Both the position numbers and the translations under genes were made by a program. A stretch of 8,978 nt of DNA from an uncultured Spirochaetaceae bacterium (GTDB taxonomy: Bacteria; Spirochaetota; Spirochaetia; Treponematales; UBA12059): positions 1 through 8,978 of the forward strand of contig CALKWG010000289.1 in assembly GCA_938004315.1 (NCBI GenBank), written 5' to 3'. The notes below the pieces were generated by a model, which did not search any database, was not told the origin of the DNA, and was given only the letters and a program-made list of their open reading frames with translations. This document shows, in pieces, positions 1 through 5,579 of the stretch (positions are counted from its first letter, which is position 1; the number at the start of each line of letters is the position of its first letter).

Positions 1-46
1 AGATCGTATTCGGTGACTGGAGTTCAGACGTGTGCTCTTCCGATCT
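1..46 (+). other. Illumina TruSeq index adapter (non-genomic contamination)
   Basis: Bases 13-46 match from memory the 34-nt TruSeq read-2/index adapter, which begins GTGACTGGAGTTCAGACG and ends in CTCTTCCGATCT. Bases 1-4 (AGAT) fit the end of the flanking P7 primer, and bases 5-12 (CGTATTCG) sit where the 8-nt i7 index belongs. The library insert, and therefore real genomic sequence, begins at base 47. Any gene or promoter call that reaches into this stretch would be an artefact. It also shows that the window start is a contig end. Confidence 0.97.
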
Positions 47-47
47 C

Positions 48-110
48 CTGTTCATACTCGCGCGCGTCGAGGAGGCGGCCGAAGGGAAGCTGCGCTATGT
101 AAAAGGCTAG
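48..110 (+). CDS. C-terminal fragment of an unknown rightward gene (5' end missing)
   Basis: Read in this frame, the first genomic bases encode LFILARVEEAAEGKLRYVKG followed by TAG at 108-110. The composition is typical of a folded protein, the gene would converge on fliG, and a GC-rich inverted repeat follows the stop at once, so this is plausibly the end of a real gene cut off by the contig end. Twenty residues are too few to assign a family, and I do not recognise it. Apparent coding sequence further upstream is adapter. With so short an open stretch, chance cannot be excluded. Confidence 0.4.
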   Translation: MFILARVEEAAEGKLRYVKG

Positions 111-114
111 CCCG

Positions 115-141
115 GGCGCCGGTCGGCTATCTGCCGGCGCC
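115..141. terminator. Possible bidirectional terminator hairpin between convergent genes
   Basis: GGCGCCGG (115-122) can pair perfectly with CCGGCGCC (134-141) around an 11-nt loop. It lies 4 bp after the upstream gene's stop and about 20 bp past the fliG stop, where both transcripts would end. There is no T-run on either side, so it is not a canonical intrinsic terminator. In a GC-rich genome an 8-bp GC stem is only modest evidence. Confidence 0.3.
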
Positions 142-160
142 GGCTTGCCGCCGACGCCCC

Positions 161-1357
161 TTAGTCCACGAGCTCGTCGTCGCCCTCTAAGACCAGCTCG
201 CCGTCCTCCCAGCGCTTTTTAAAGTAGGCTAGGAAATACCTCGTGGCCTTATCGACCTCGTCGCGGCGCACCGTGCCCATGATGTCGTATTCCTCCAGGG
301 TAAGCATGCGCTTACTCTGCGATACGTTGGACAAAAGCTTATCGCGCAGGGCCTGGCTTTTACCCTTGAGGATAAGGGCGAGCTCCTTCTCGTCGTACTC
401 GCGCAGCTTACGCTGCAGCTCGCGGTCGGGTACGCGCAGCACGTCGTCCATGGTAAACAGGCGCTCGCGGATGTCCTCCGACAGCTCCGGATGCTCGTCC
501 TCGAGCCCGCGGAGTATCCGCCCCTCGAGGTCGCCCCCGACGTGCTTGAGGATGCCGGCGAGGACGGCGGCGCCGTCGACGCGTTCGGCGCTCTCGGGCC
601 GGCCCACGCGGGCAATCTTATCGCGTAGGACCTGCTCCACGCGCTCGAGGACCTCGGGCGACATGCGGTCGAGCTTGGCGATGCGCTTGATCACCTCGGT
701 CCGCGCGCCGTCCGATAGCTCGCTTACGACCGCGCTGGCCAGCTTGGGCTCCAGGTAGGGCAGTATCATCGCCAAGACCTGGGCCGATTCGTCCTTGAAG
801 AGGGCGATGAGCTGCTTGGCGTCGAAGTCGTTTAAGAAGGCGAAGGGCCGGCGGCTTTCGGGAACGGCCTTGCGCAGGAGCTCCTTGGCCTTCTCCGCGC
901 CGAAGGCGGCGACGAGCATGCGCTCGGCGGTATCGGGGCCGCCTTCCAGGCTTTCGCCCTGGGTGCGAACCAGCCAACCGAACTCGGTCAGGATCTCGTT
1001 AGCCTCGACCGTATCGATACGGTCGATCTTGGCGATATGCCGCGAGATGGCTTCGATCTCGTCGGGTTTCATGTGGCGCAGGACCTTAGCGGCCTCGTCC
1101 TGGCCGAGGAGCAGAAGGAATTTAGCGGCCTTCTCGGTCCCGGGTATGCCGGTCTTTATGAGCCGCTCCGACTCCGCGGTCGCGCGGATGAGACCGTCCC
1201 GGGCGACGGACTTCGTAGCCGTCTTGGGGGGCTTCGCGGCCGCGGCGGCCTCGGCGGGCTTGGGCATGCGGGGGCGCGGCGTATGGCCGGTTTTATCCTC
1301 GTCGTCGCGTCGGGCGGCCGAGCCGTAGGCCTTGGCGAGCTTATCCTTCATATCCAT
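161..1357 (-). CDS. fliG: Flagellar motor switch protein FliG, FliG1-like paralogue
   Basis: FliG forms the rotor ring of the flagellar switch (C-ring), linking the MS ring to FliM/FliN and contacting the stator for torque. The 398-aa product has a charged, Ala/Pro/Lys-rich extension (about residues 1-68), then the FliG N domain (GIPGTEKAAKFLLLLG, 70-85). The middle domain (about 170-250) ends ILPYLEPKLASAVVSEL-like, and the C domain (about 265-395) has DRELQRKLREYDEKELALILKG at 311-332 (two overlapping readings of one helix region) and a GELVL ending. The charged torque helix is therefore kept. Two features are odd: typical FliG is about 330-345 aa without the extension, and the conserved EHPQ motif of the middle domain reads ESAQ (190-193). 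Spirochaetes commonly carry a canonical FliG2 and a divergent, longer FliG1; this looks like the latter, which is inference. ATG at 1355-1357 is chosen; the in-frame ATG at 1349-1351 is an alternative, as no clear ribosome binding site precedes either. Confidence 0.93.
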   Translation of the reverse strand: MDMKDKLAKAYGSAARRDDEDKTGHTPRPRMPKPAEAAAAAKPPKTATKSVARDGLIRATAESERLIKTGIPGTEKAAKFLLLLGQDEAAKVLRHMKPDEIEAISRHIAKIDRIDTVEANEILTEFGWLVRTQGESLEGGPDTAERMLVAAFGAEKAKELLRKAVPESRRPFAFLNDFDAKQLIALFKDESAQVLAMILPYLEPKLASAVVSELSDGARTEVIKRIAKLDRMSPEVLERVEQVLRDKIARVGRPESAERVDGAAVLAGILKHVGGDLEGRILRGLEDEHPELSEDIRERLFTMDDVLRVPDRELQRKLREYDEKELALILKGKSQALRDKLLSNVSQSKRMLTLEEYDIMGTVRRDEVDKATRYFLAYFKKRWEDGELVLEGDDELVD

Positions 1358-1365
1358 GGTACGCC

Positions 1366-1394
1366 ATAGTAGCCCCAGACCTCGCGCCGGTCAA
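1366..1394 (-). promoter_or_regulatory. Predicted sigma70-type promoter of fliG
   Basis: On the minus strand TTGACC (1389-1394, 5 of 6 to the -35 consensus) is followed after exactly 17 bases by TACTAT (1366-1371, 4 of 6 to the -10). Transcription would be expected to begin near 1359, within a few bases of the fliG ATG at 1357, implying a leaderless or nearly leaderless message. This agrees with the lack of a Shine-Dalgarno site before that ATG. The repeat block at 1396-1442 abuts the -35 box, where a regulator could bind. Prediction from consensus only. Confidence 0.45.
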
Positions 1395-1395
1395 T

Positions 1396-1442
1396 CGTGA
1401 AGCGCTGCGCGCTTCACGTCGCTCAGCGCTGCGCGCTTCACG
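1396..1442. repeat. 18-bp direct repeat with a 10-bp hairpin between the phospholipase-like gene and fliG
   Basis: The 18-mer AGCGCTGCGCGCTTCACG occurs exactly at 1401-1418 and 1425-1442, a 24-bp period. The first copy is also the right part of a near-perfect palindrome: CGTGAAGCGC (1396-1405) pairs with GCGCTTCACG (1409-1418) around a 3-base TGC loop. The second copy offers the same right arm at 1433-1442, so the left arm has two possible partners. The second copy also contains the stop codon of the leftward phospholipase-like gene (1438-1440). Possible roles are a terminator for that gene (no T-run follows), an mRNA 3'-end stabiliser, a dispersed extragenic palindrome, or an operator next to the fliG -35 box. 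Confidence 0.8.
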
Positions 1443-2526
1443 CCCTTTTGTCCTCGTCGCCGCAAGCCGCTTGGAGCAGGGCGACGCGGCGCTCGAACTG
1501 GCGCTCCATCTCGGCCTTCAAGGGGAGCGGGTCCATATAGACCGCGGGGGCCTGGGTACCGTCTGGCGCGCCGACGTTCAAGGTCGCGTCGCCTATGGCG
1601 GCGGCGAGCGCGTCCAGCTGGTCGCGCCCGTAGCCCTCGTCGGCAGCCTTGAAGGCCAGGCCCATGAAACCGGCGGCTTCGCGGACGGCCTCGGCGCAGA
1701 GCTCGGCGTAGCTGTCGCGATACGAGCGCTCGGGCTCGCAGGGGTGCGTCCAGGCCAGCCCCGCTTCGTTCGCCCAGTCAGTCTCGCGTGAGAAATCCTC
1801 GGGATACACGAGGGCGACCGCGCGGTAGCCGAAGCGGATAAAACTGGCGTTGTAGCCGCCCGCGCGATTGCCGCGCATAGACGTACGCGACGGGTCGCTA
1901 CGGGCGTAGAAGTACGAGGCGTCGAGCCAGGCGTTGGCGATCCTGGCGGGCAGTTCGGCGTCGCGTCCGTAGCGCTCGGGATAGGCGGCGGCTACCGCGG
2001 CCGAGAACGCGCCTATGAAGGCGTCGTCGAAACCGCCCGGCGGTAGGAGCAGCTCCGATTGCTTGAAGGATTCCGGCCCCTCTCCCGTCCGGGCCTCCCA
2101 GTACAGAGCGTCGAGGATTCGCTCTAGGAACGGGTGGCAGGATCGGAAGGCGTCGGTCTCAGGCGCCTTGGGCTTCACCCAGCCGGCTCGGTGCACGATA
2201 TAGGGGTGGGTCAGGCGGTCGAGGGGGATGTGGCTTATGAAGCCGATGCAGTAGGCGAGCCACGCCTCGCGCGCCTGACCGGGGCTAAGGAGGGTAGCGG
2301 AGCCTAGGAGGGCGGTGGCGAGCGAACCGGCCCCGCGCTTATGGACGAGCGAGCCCAGGAGCACCGACAGCGGCCTCGTGCGCTGATTATGGTAGAATAT
2401 GTCCGGCCCCTGGCAACCGAGCCTGAACCAGGCGCCGTATCGGTCGAGCATGGCGCCCGCGCGTAGCGGGTCGGCTAGGGCGAGGGCGTCTTGCCCGACG
2501 AGGGCGTGGCTGATTTGAGCCGCCAT
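1438..2526 (-). CDS. Zinc-dependent phospholipase C-fold family protein
   Basis: The 362-aa product matches the bacterial 'zinc dependent phospholipase C' family (related to the alpha-toxin/PLC catalytic fold, an all-helical metal-dependent phosphodiesterase). Candidate metal ligands in order are H7 (ISHALVG), D42 and H46 (QGPDIFYHN), H62 (LVHKRG) and H99, D103 and H107 (GFISHIPLDRLTHPYI). This family layout keeps a His close to the N terminus. There is no signal peptide or membrane segment, so it is probably cytoplasmic, unlike secreted clostridial toxins; the real substrate is unknown. The open frame runs on upstream to 3072, but that part is antisense to htrA and of very unusual composition, so the ATG at 2524-2526, just before the conserved MAAQISHA start, is chosen. 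No Shine-Dalgarno is evident. It lies 80 bp upstream of fliG on the same strand. Confidence 0.8.
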   Translation of the reverse strand: MAAQISHALVGQDALALADPLRAGAMLDRYGAWFRLGCQGPDIFYHNQRTRPLSVLLGSLVHKRGAGSLATALLGSATLLSPGQAREAWLAYCIGFISHIPLDRLTHPYIVHRAGWVKPKAPETDAFRSCHPFLERILDALYWEARTGEGPESFKQSELLLPPGGFDDAFIGAFSAAVAAAYPERYGRDAELPARIANAWLDASYFYARSDPSRTSMRGNRAGGYNASFIRFGYRAVALVYPEDFSRETDWANEAGLAWTHPCEPERSYRDSYAELCAEAVREAAGFMGLAFKAADEGYGRDQLDALAAAIGDATLNVGAPDGTQAPAVYMDPLPLKAEMERQFERRVALLQAACGDEDKRA

Positions 2527-2543
2527 GGCGTTAACGATACACC

Positions 2544-2549
2544 ATTGTA
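2544..2549 (-). promoter_or_regulatory. Candidate -10 box for the phospholipase-like gene
   Basis: The minus strand reads TACAAT here, 5 of 6 to the -10 consensus and preceded by a run of T. The implied start of transcription (about 2537) leaves a leader of only about 11 bases before the ATG at 2526, without a Shine-Dalgarno site. No good -35 box lies at 16-18 bases upstream (the best is CGAAGC-like), so this is weak evidence. Confidence 0.3.
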
Positions 2550-2578
2550 AAAAAGCCGCAAGCCCCGCTTCGACCCGG

Positions 2579-2607
2579 TTGGCGGCCGTAACGCGCTTGT
2601 TTATATT
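2579..2607 (+). promoter_or_regulatory. Predicted promoter of htrA
   Basis: TTGGCG (2579-2584) and TATATT (2602-2607) are separated by exactly 17 bases, giving a recognisable sigma70-type arrangement with a good -10 (5 of 6) and a -35 that keeps the TTG. It lies in the AT-richest part of the 132-bp gap between the divergent phospholipase-like gene and htrA. The message would start near 2614, giving a leader of about 45 bases. I saw no clear heat-shock or sigmaE-like element, though spirochaete versions of these are not well known to me. Confidence 0.45.
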
Positions 2608-2647
2608 GATAGGATACGCCGACCGGACTATCGAGGTCGCTTGCCAC

Positions 2648-2652
2648 GGAGG
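2648..2652 (+). promoter_or_regulatory. Ribosome binding site that fixes the htrA start
   Basis: A full GGAGG lies 6 bases before ATG 2659-2661. It rules out the in-frame TTG at 2641, which lies upstream of the ribosome binding site and would add six residues. It is the strongest Shine-Dalgarno site in the window, in contrast to the minus-strand genes. Confidence 0.85.
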
Positions 2653-2658
2653 TTTCTT

Positions 2659-3924
2659 ATGCGCCTGTATACGCGAGCCCAAGTCATCGTCATCGTCCTC
2701 GCGACCCTCGCGGTAGCCGCCCTCGTCGGCGTCGGTACCGGGCTCGTGCCTTTCGACGCGAAAACCGCCGCGGAGGGCCCCGAGCCCGGCGCGGCGGCCG
2801 GGGCGCCCGCCGCCGGCCCGACCTCCGTCGTGCCCGAACCGGCCGCCGCGGCCGGTACCGCGCGCCTCGTTCAGTTGGCCGATACCCTGCCTGGTTTCAG
2901 CCAGGACGAGCGCGAGAACATCGACGTGTACGAGCGCCTGAACGCCGGCGTCGTCAACATCAGTACGGAGACCGTCAGCCTGAACTGGTTCATGGAGCCC
3001 GTCCCGCGCGAGGGCGGCACGGGGTCCGGTTCCATCATCGACCGCGCCGGCTACGTCCTTACGAACTACCACGTCATCAGGAACGCGGTGAAGATTTTTA
3101 TAAGCCTAGCCGACGGCTCCCGCTTCGAGGGTAAGGTTATCGGCTCCGACCAGGAGAACGACCTGGCCGTGCTTAAATTCGACCCGCCGCCGGGCATGCC
3201 GCTCACGGTCATCCCCTACGGCGATAGCTCCATCCTGCGGGTCGGGCAGAAGGTGCTGGCCATCGGCAACCCCTTCGGCCTCGAGCGCACCTTGACGCGG
3301 GGCATCGTCTCGGGCCTCGGCCGCCCCGTGCAGACCGATTCGCGGACCATCATCCGCGAGATGATACAGACCGACGCGTCGATCAACCCCGGCAATTCAG
3401 GCGGACCGCTCCTTAACTCCCGCGGCGAGCTCATCGGCGTCAACACCATGATCTACAGCCCCTCGGGAGGCTCGGTCGGCGTCGGCTTCGCGGTGCCGGT
3501 CGATACGGCCAAGCGCGTCGTGCCCGACCTGATAAAATTCGGCATGGTCCGGCGCGGTTGGATAGACGCCGATTACGTGCAGATCTTCCCGGATCTCGTG
3601 GACTTCATGCGCGACCGCGGAACGCCCCTGCCGGTGCAGAAGGGCCTCCTCGTGTCCAACGTCCGCAAGGGTTCGAACTCCGATCGCGCCGGCCTGCGCG
3701 GCGGCTCGACCGCGGTGCGCTACTCGCGGAGCGTCTTCAACATCGGCGGCGACGTGGTCGTCAACGTCGACAACATGCCGGTGGCCTCCATAGCCGACCT
3801 GTATTCGGCCCTCGAGGATAACAAACCCGGCGACGTGGTGCCCATCCAATATTACCGGGGCTCGACGCTCATGCGCGGCACGGTGACGCTCTCGGATAGG
3901 AGCGAATCGATGGCTACTCGCTAG
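2659..3924 (+). CDS. htrA: Membrane-anchored HtrA/Deg-family serine protease with one PDZ domain
   Basis: HtrA/Deg proteases degrade damaged or misfolded proteins in the periplasm and on the outer face of the inner membrane. The 421-aa product starts with a short basic stretch and a hydrophobic segment (about 9-31, an uncleaved anchor or signal sequence), then a low-complexity Ala/Pro/Gly linker (about 36-68). The trypsin-like domain (about 85-290) has the full triad: H138 in TNYHVI, D168 in ENDLAVLK and S247 in GNSGGPL. One PDZ domain follows (about 302-412, with VSNVRKGSNSDRAGLRGG and GDVVVNVDNMPV), as in DegS/HtrA-type rather than two-PDZ DegP proteins. Length is normal. The PDZ carries an extra segment (STAVRYSRSVFN) between its AGL and GGDVVV motifs. 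The gene is divergent from the phospholipase-like gene, and 21 bp precede the MocR gene, in the same frame after a TAG stop. Confidence 0.95.
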   Translation: MRLYTRAQVIVIVLATLAVAALVGVGTGLVPFDAKTAAEGPEPGAAAGAPAAGPTSVVPEPAAAAGTARLVQLADTLPGFSQDERENIDVYERLNAGVVNISTETVSLNWFMEPVPREGGTGSGSIIDRAGYVLTNYHVIRNAVKIFISLADGSRFEGKVIGSDQENDLAVLKFDPPPGMPLTVIPYGDSSILRVGQKVLAIGNPFGLERTLTRGIVSGLGRPVQTDSRTIIREMIQTDASINPGNSGGPLLNSRGELIGVNTMIYSPSGGSVGVGFAVPVDTAKRVVPDLIKFGMVRRGWIDADYVQIFPDLVDFMRDRGTPLPVQKGLLVSNVRKGSNSDRAGLRGGSTAVRYSRSVFNIGGDVVVNVDNMPVASIADLYSALEDNKPGDVVPIQYYRGSTLMRGTVTLSDRSESMATR

Positions 3925-3945
3925 GCCGCCGGCGCACCGGGCCCC

Positions 3946-5421
3946 ATGCTCCGCGTCTATCGAGAGGATGACACGCCGCTGTACATACAGGCGGCCGACG
4001 TCCTGCGCTCCCGCATCCTAGGAGGCGAGTTCAGGCCGGGGGACAAGCTGCCCTCGGTGCGGAGGCTGTCGGACGAGCTCGGGGTCAACCCAGCCACCGT
4101 CGTGGCGGCGTACCGCATCCTGACCAGCGAAGGCTTGGCCGAGGCCCGCCCCGGCTCGGGCGCCTACGTACCGGAAGGCCTGACGCCGCCGGCCGCGGGC
4201 ATCGAGGCGGGACCCTTGCGCGGGGCGCGGCCGATCGCCGGTCCCGACGGCCTGGTCATGCCGCGCCGCGACGGCGCGGCCTTCGACCTGAGCCGCAACG
4301 CGCCGCCGCGCGAGCTCTACCCCTTGGCCGAGCTCAAGCGCTTCATCGTCGAGGCCATCGACGCCGACGGCGGCGAGGCCTTCGACTACCAGGAGGCCGG
4401 CGGCTACGCGCCATTGCGCTCCGCCATAGCGGCGCGGGTCTCGGCCGAGAGCGGCGGTCGGCTCGTCGACCCGGCCGACTTGCACATCGTCTCGGGGGCG
4501 CAGCAGGGCCTGGACCTGGCCGCCCGGGTGCTCCTACGCCGAGGCGACGTCGCCGCGGTCGAGGCTCCCGGCTATCGAGGCGCCGCCGACGCCTTCGTGG
4601 CGGCCGGCGCCCGCGTCTACGGCCTGCCTCTCGACGCCGAGGGCCTAGAGCTCGGCGCGCTCGAGCGCCTGGCGTCTACGCGCCCCCTTCGCATCGTCCA
4701 CCTGAGTCCCGCCTGCCAAAATCCCACGGGCCTGCGCTATAGCGAGGCTCGGCGGGCGGCGATCGCGGCCCTCGCCGAGCGCTACGGCTTCTATATCACC
4801 GAGGACGACGCCTTCGGCGACCTGGCCGGGCCCGACGCCCCCCGGCCGGTGCGCGCGTTTGACGAGGCCGGCAGGGTCGTCTTGATCAAGAGCTATTCGA
4901 AGAGCGTCCTCCCCGGCCTACGTATAGCCGGGATCGAGGTTCCCCATGCGCTGCGCGAGCGCTTCGAGGACTCGAAACGGTCGGTGGACTTGTCTTCAAG
5001 CGGGCTCATGCAGCGGGCCCTGGAGCGCTTCCTCTCGAGCGGCAGCTACGACCGGCACCTAGAGGCCGCGCGCGGACGCTATCGGGCGGCCTACGCCCGT
5101 TTCGCCAAGGCCCTCGGCGCCTTGAAAGCCATCGGCTTCGATTGGGACGAGCCGGCCGTCGGTCTGTTTCTCTGGCTCGCCTTGCCGCCGGGCTTAGGCC
5201 CCGCCGCCTTCGCCGCGGCCCTGGCCGAGCGCGGCGTTCTCGTCGCGCCCGAATCGGCTTTCAGGCTCGCCGGCGACGGGTCGGAAGCGGGCGACGGGGC
5301 GGACGCGCGCGCCGGGAGGAGGGAGCGCCTGCGCGTGAGCTTCGGCGCCTTGGCCGAGGACGAGCTTGAGGCGGCGGCCGCCGCCCTGGTCTCCGCCGCC
5401 GAGACGCAGGGCCTCGCCTAG
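3946..5421 (+). CDS. MocR/GabR-type regulator: GntR winged helix fused to an aminotransferase-like domain
   Basis: The 491-aa product is a PLP-binding transcription factor of the MocR subfamily of GntR. An N-terminal winged helix (about 8-76: TPLYIQAADVLRSRI, GDKLPSVRRLSDELGVN, GSGAYV) would bind DNA. A class-I aminotransferase fold (about 115-488) would sense PLP or an amine/amino acid. PLP-site residues are present: N259 (QNPTG), the EDD of ITEDDAFGD (286-288), K319 in SYSKSVLPGLR for the Schiff base, and R463 in RLRVSFG for a substrate carboxylate. All key residues are intact, so transaminase activity cannot be ruled out. MocR proteins often regulate PLP synthesis, GABA, taurine or transport genes lying beside them; none is visible, so the target is unknown. 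No ribosome binding site precedes the ATG. With only 21 bp after the htrA stop, co-transcription and reinitiation are likely. An Asp/Gly/Ala/Arg-rich insert lies at about 440-460. Confidence 0.9.
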   Translation: MLRVYREDDTPLYIQAADVLRSRILGGEFRPGDKLPSVRRLSDELGVNPATVVAAYRILTSEGLAEARPGSGAYVPEGLTPPAAGIEAGPLRGARPIAGPDGLVMPRRDGAAFDLSRNAPPRELYPLAELKRFIVEAIDADGGEAFDYQEAGGYAPLRSAIAARVSAESGGRLVDPADLHIVSGAQQGLDLAARVLLRRGDVAAVEAPGYRGAADAFVAAGARVYGLPLDAEGLELGALERLASTRPLRIVHLSPACQNPTGLRYSEARRAAIAALAERYGFYITEDDAFGDLAGPDAPRPVRAFDEAGRVVLIKSYSKSVLPGLRIAGIEVPHALRERFEDSKRSVDLSSSGLMQRALERFLSSGSYDRHLEAARGRYRAAYARFAKALGALKAIGFDWDEPAVGLFLWLALPPGLGPAAFAAALAERGVLVAPESAFRLAGDGSEAGDGADARAGRRERLRVSFGALAEDELEAAAAALVSAAETQGLA

Positions 5422-5476
5422 GCGCGCCGCTTGGATTTTACGCGAACTGTCCCTTCCTGCCCGCCGCCGACGGCGC

Positions 5477-5509
5477 TATACTGAGCGGCGCCGCGCCCTT
5501 CGGCGCGGC
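5477..5509 (+). promoter_or_regulatory. Candidate uvrB promoter -10 box and 5' hairpin
   Basis: TATACT (5477-5482) is 5 of 6 to the -10 consensus; the -35 position holds only TTCCTG (5454-5459), a poor match. Just downstream, GCCGCGCC (5490-5497) pairs perfectly with GGCGCGGC (5502-5509) around a CTTC loop. If the -10 is real, this very stable stem would sit at the extreme 5' end of the uvrB message. It could instead be a terminator for the MocR gene, ending about 70 bp downstream of it, but no T-run follows. I see no LexA-like palindrome in 5422-5579. Confidence 0.35.
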
Positions 5510-5548
5510 CGGCCACGATTAGCAGGGCGCTGACGAATATCGAGTTTG

Positions 5549-5575
5549 TCATCGCCCTCGTAGGCGATGAAAGGA
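5549..5575 (+). promoter_or_regulatory. Hairpin abutting the uvrB ribosome binding site
   Basis: TCATCGCC (5549-5556) pairs perfectly with GGCGATGA (5563-5570) around CTCGTA. The right arm shares its last A with the AAAGGA Shine-Dalgarno site (5570-5575), which lies 4 bases before ATG 5580. Folding of this stem in the mRNA could limit or expose ribosome access. The pairing is seen directly; a regulatory role is inference. Confidence 0.4.
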
Positions 5576-5579
5576 CGAC

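Noticed and set aside
243..1328. Plus-strand open frames opposite fliG (243-758 and 795-1328)
   Set aside because: They are antisense to a clear FliG, Ser/Arg-rich and without motifs.
2641..2658. Upstream TTG start for htrA adding six residues
   Set aside because: The TTG lies upstream of the GGAGG at 2648-2652, which is ideally placed for ATG 2659.
3397..4485. Minus-strand frames opposite htrA and the MocR gene
   Set aside because: The opposite strand carries intact catalytic and PLP motifs; these frames are His/Val/Arg-rich composition shadows.
5422..5579. LexA/SOS operator upstream of uvrB
   Set aside because: I looked for GAAC-N4-GTTC, CTG-N10-CAG and TTTG-N5-CAAA-like palindromes and found only a lone GAAC; spirochaete LexA motifs may differ, so absence is not proof.
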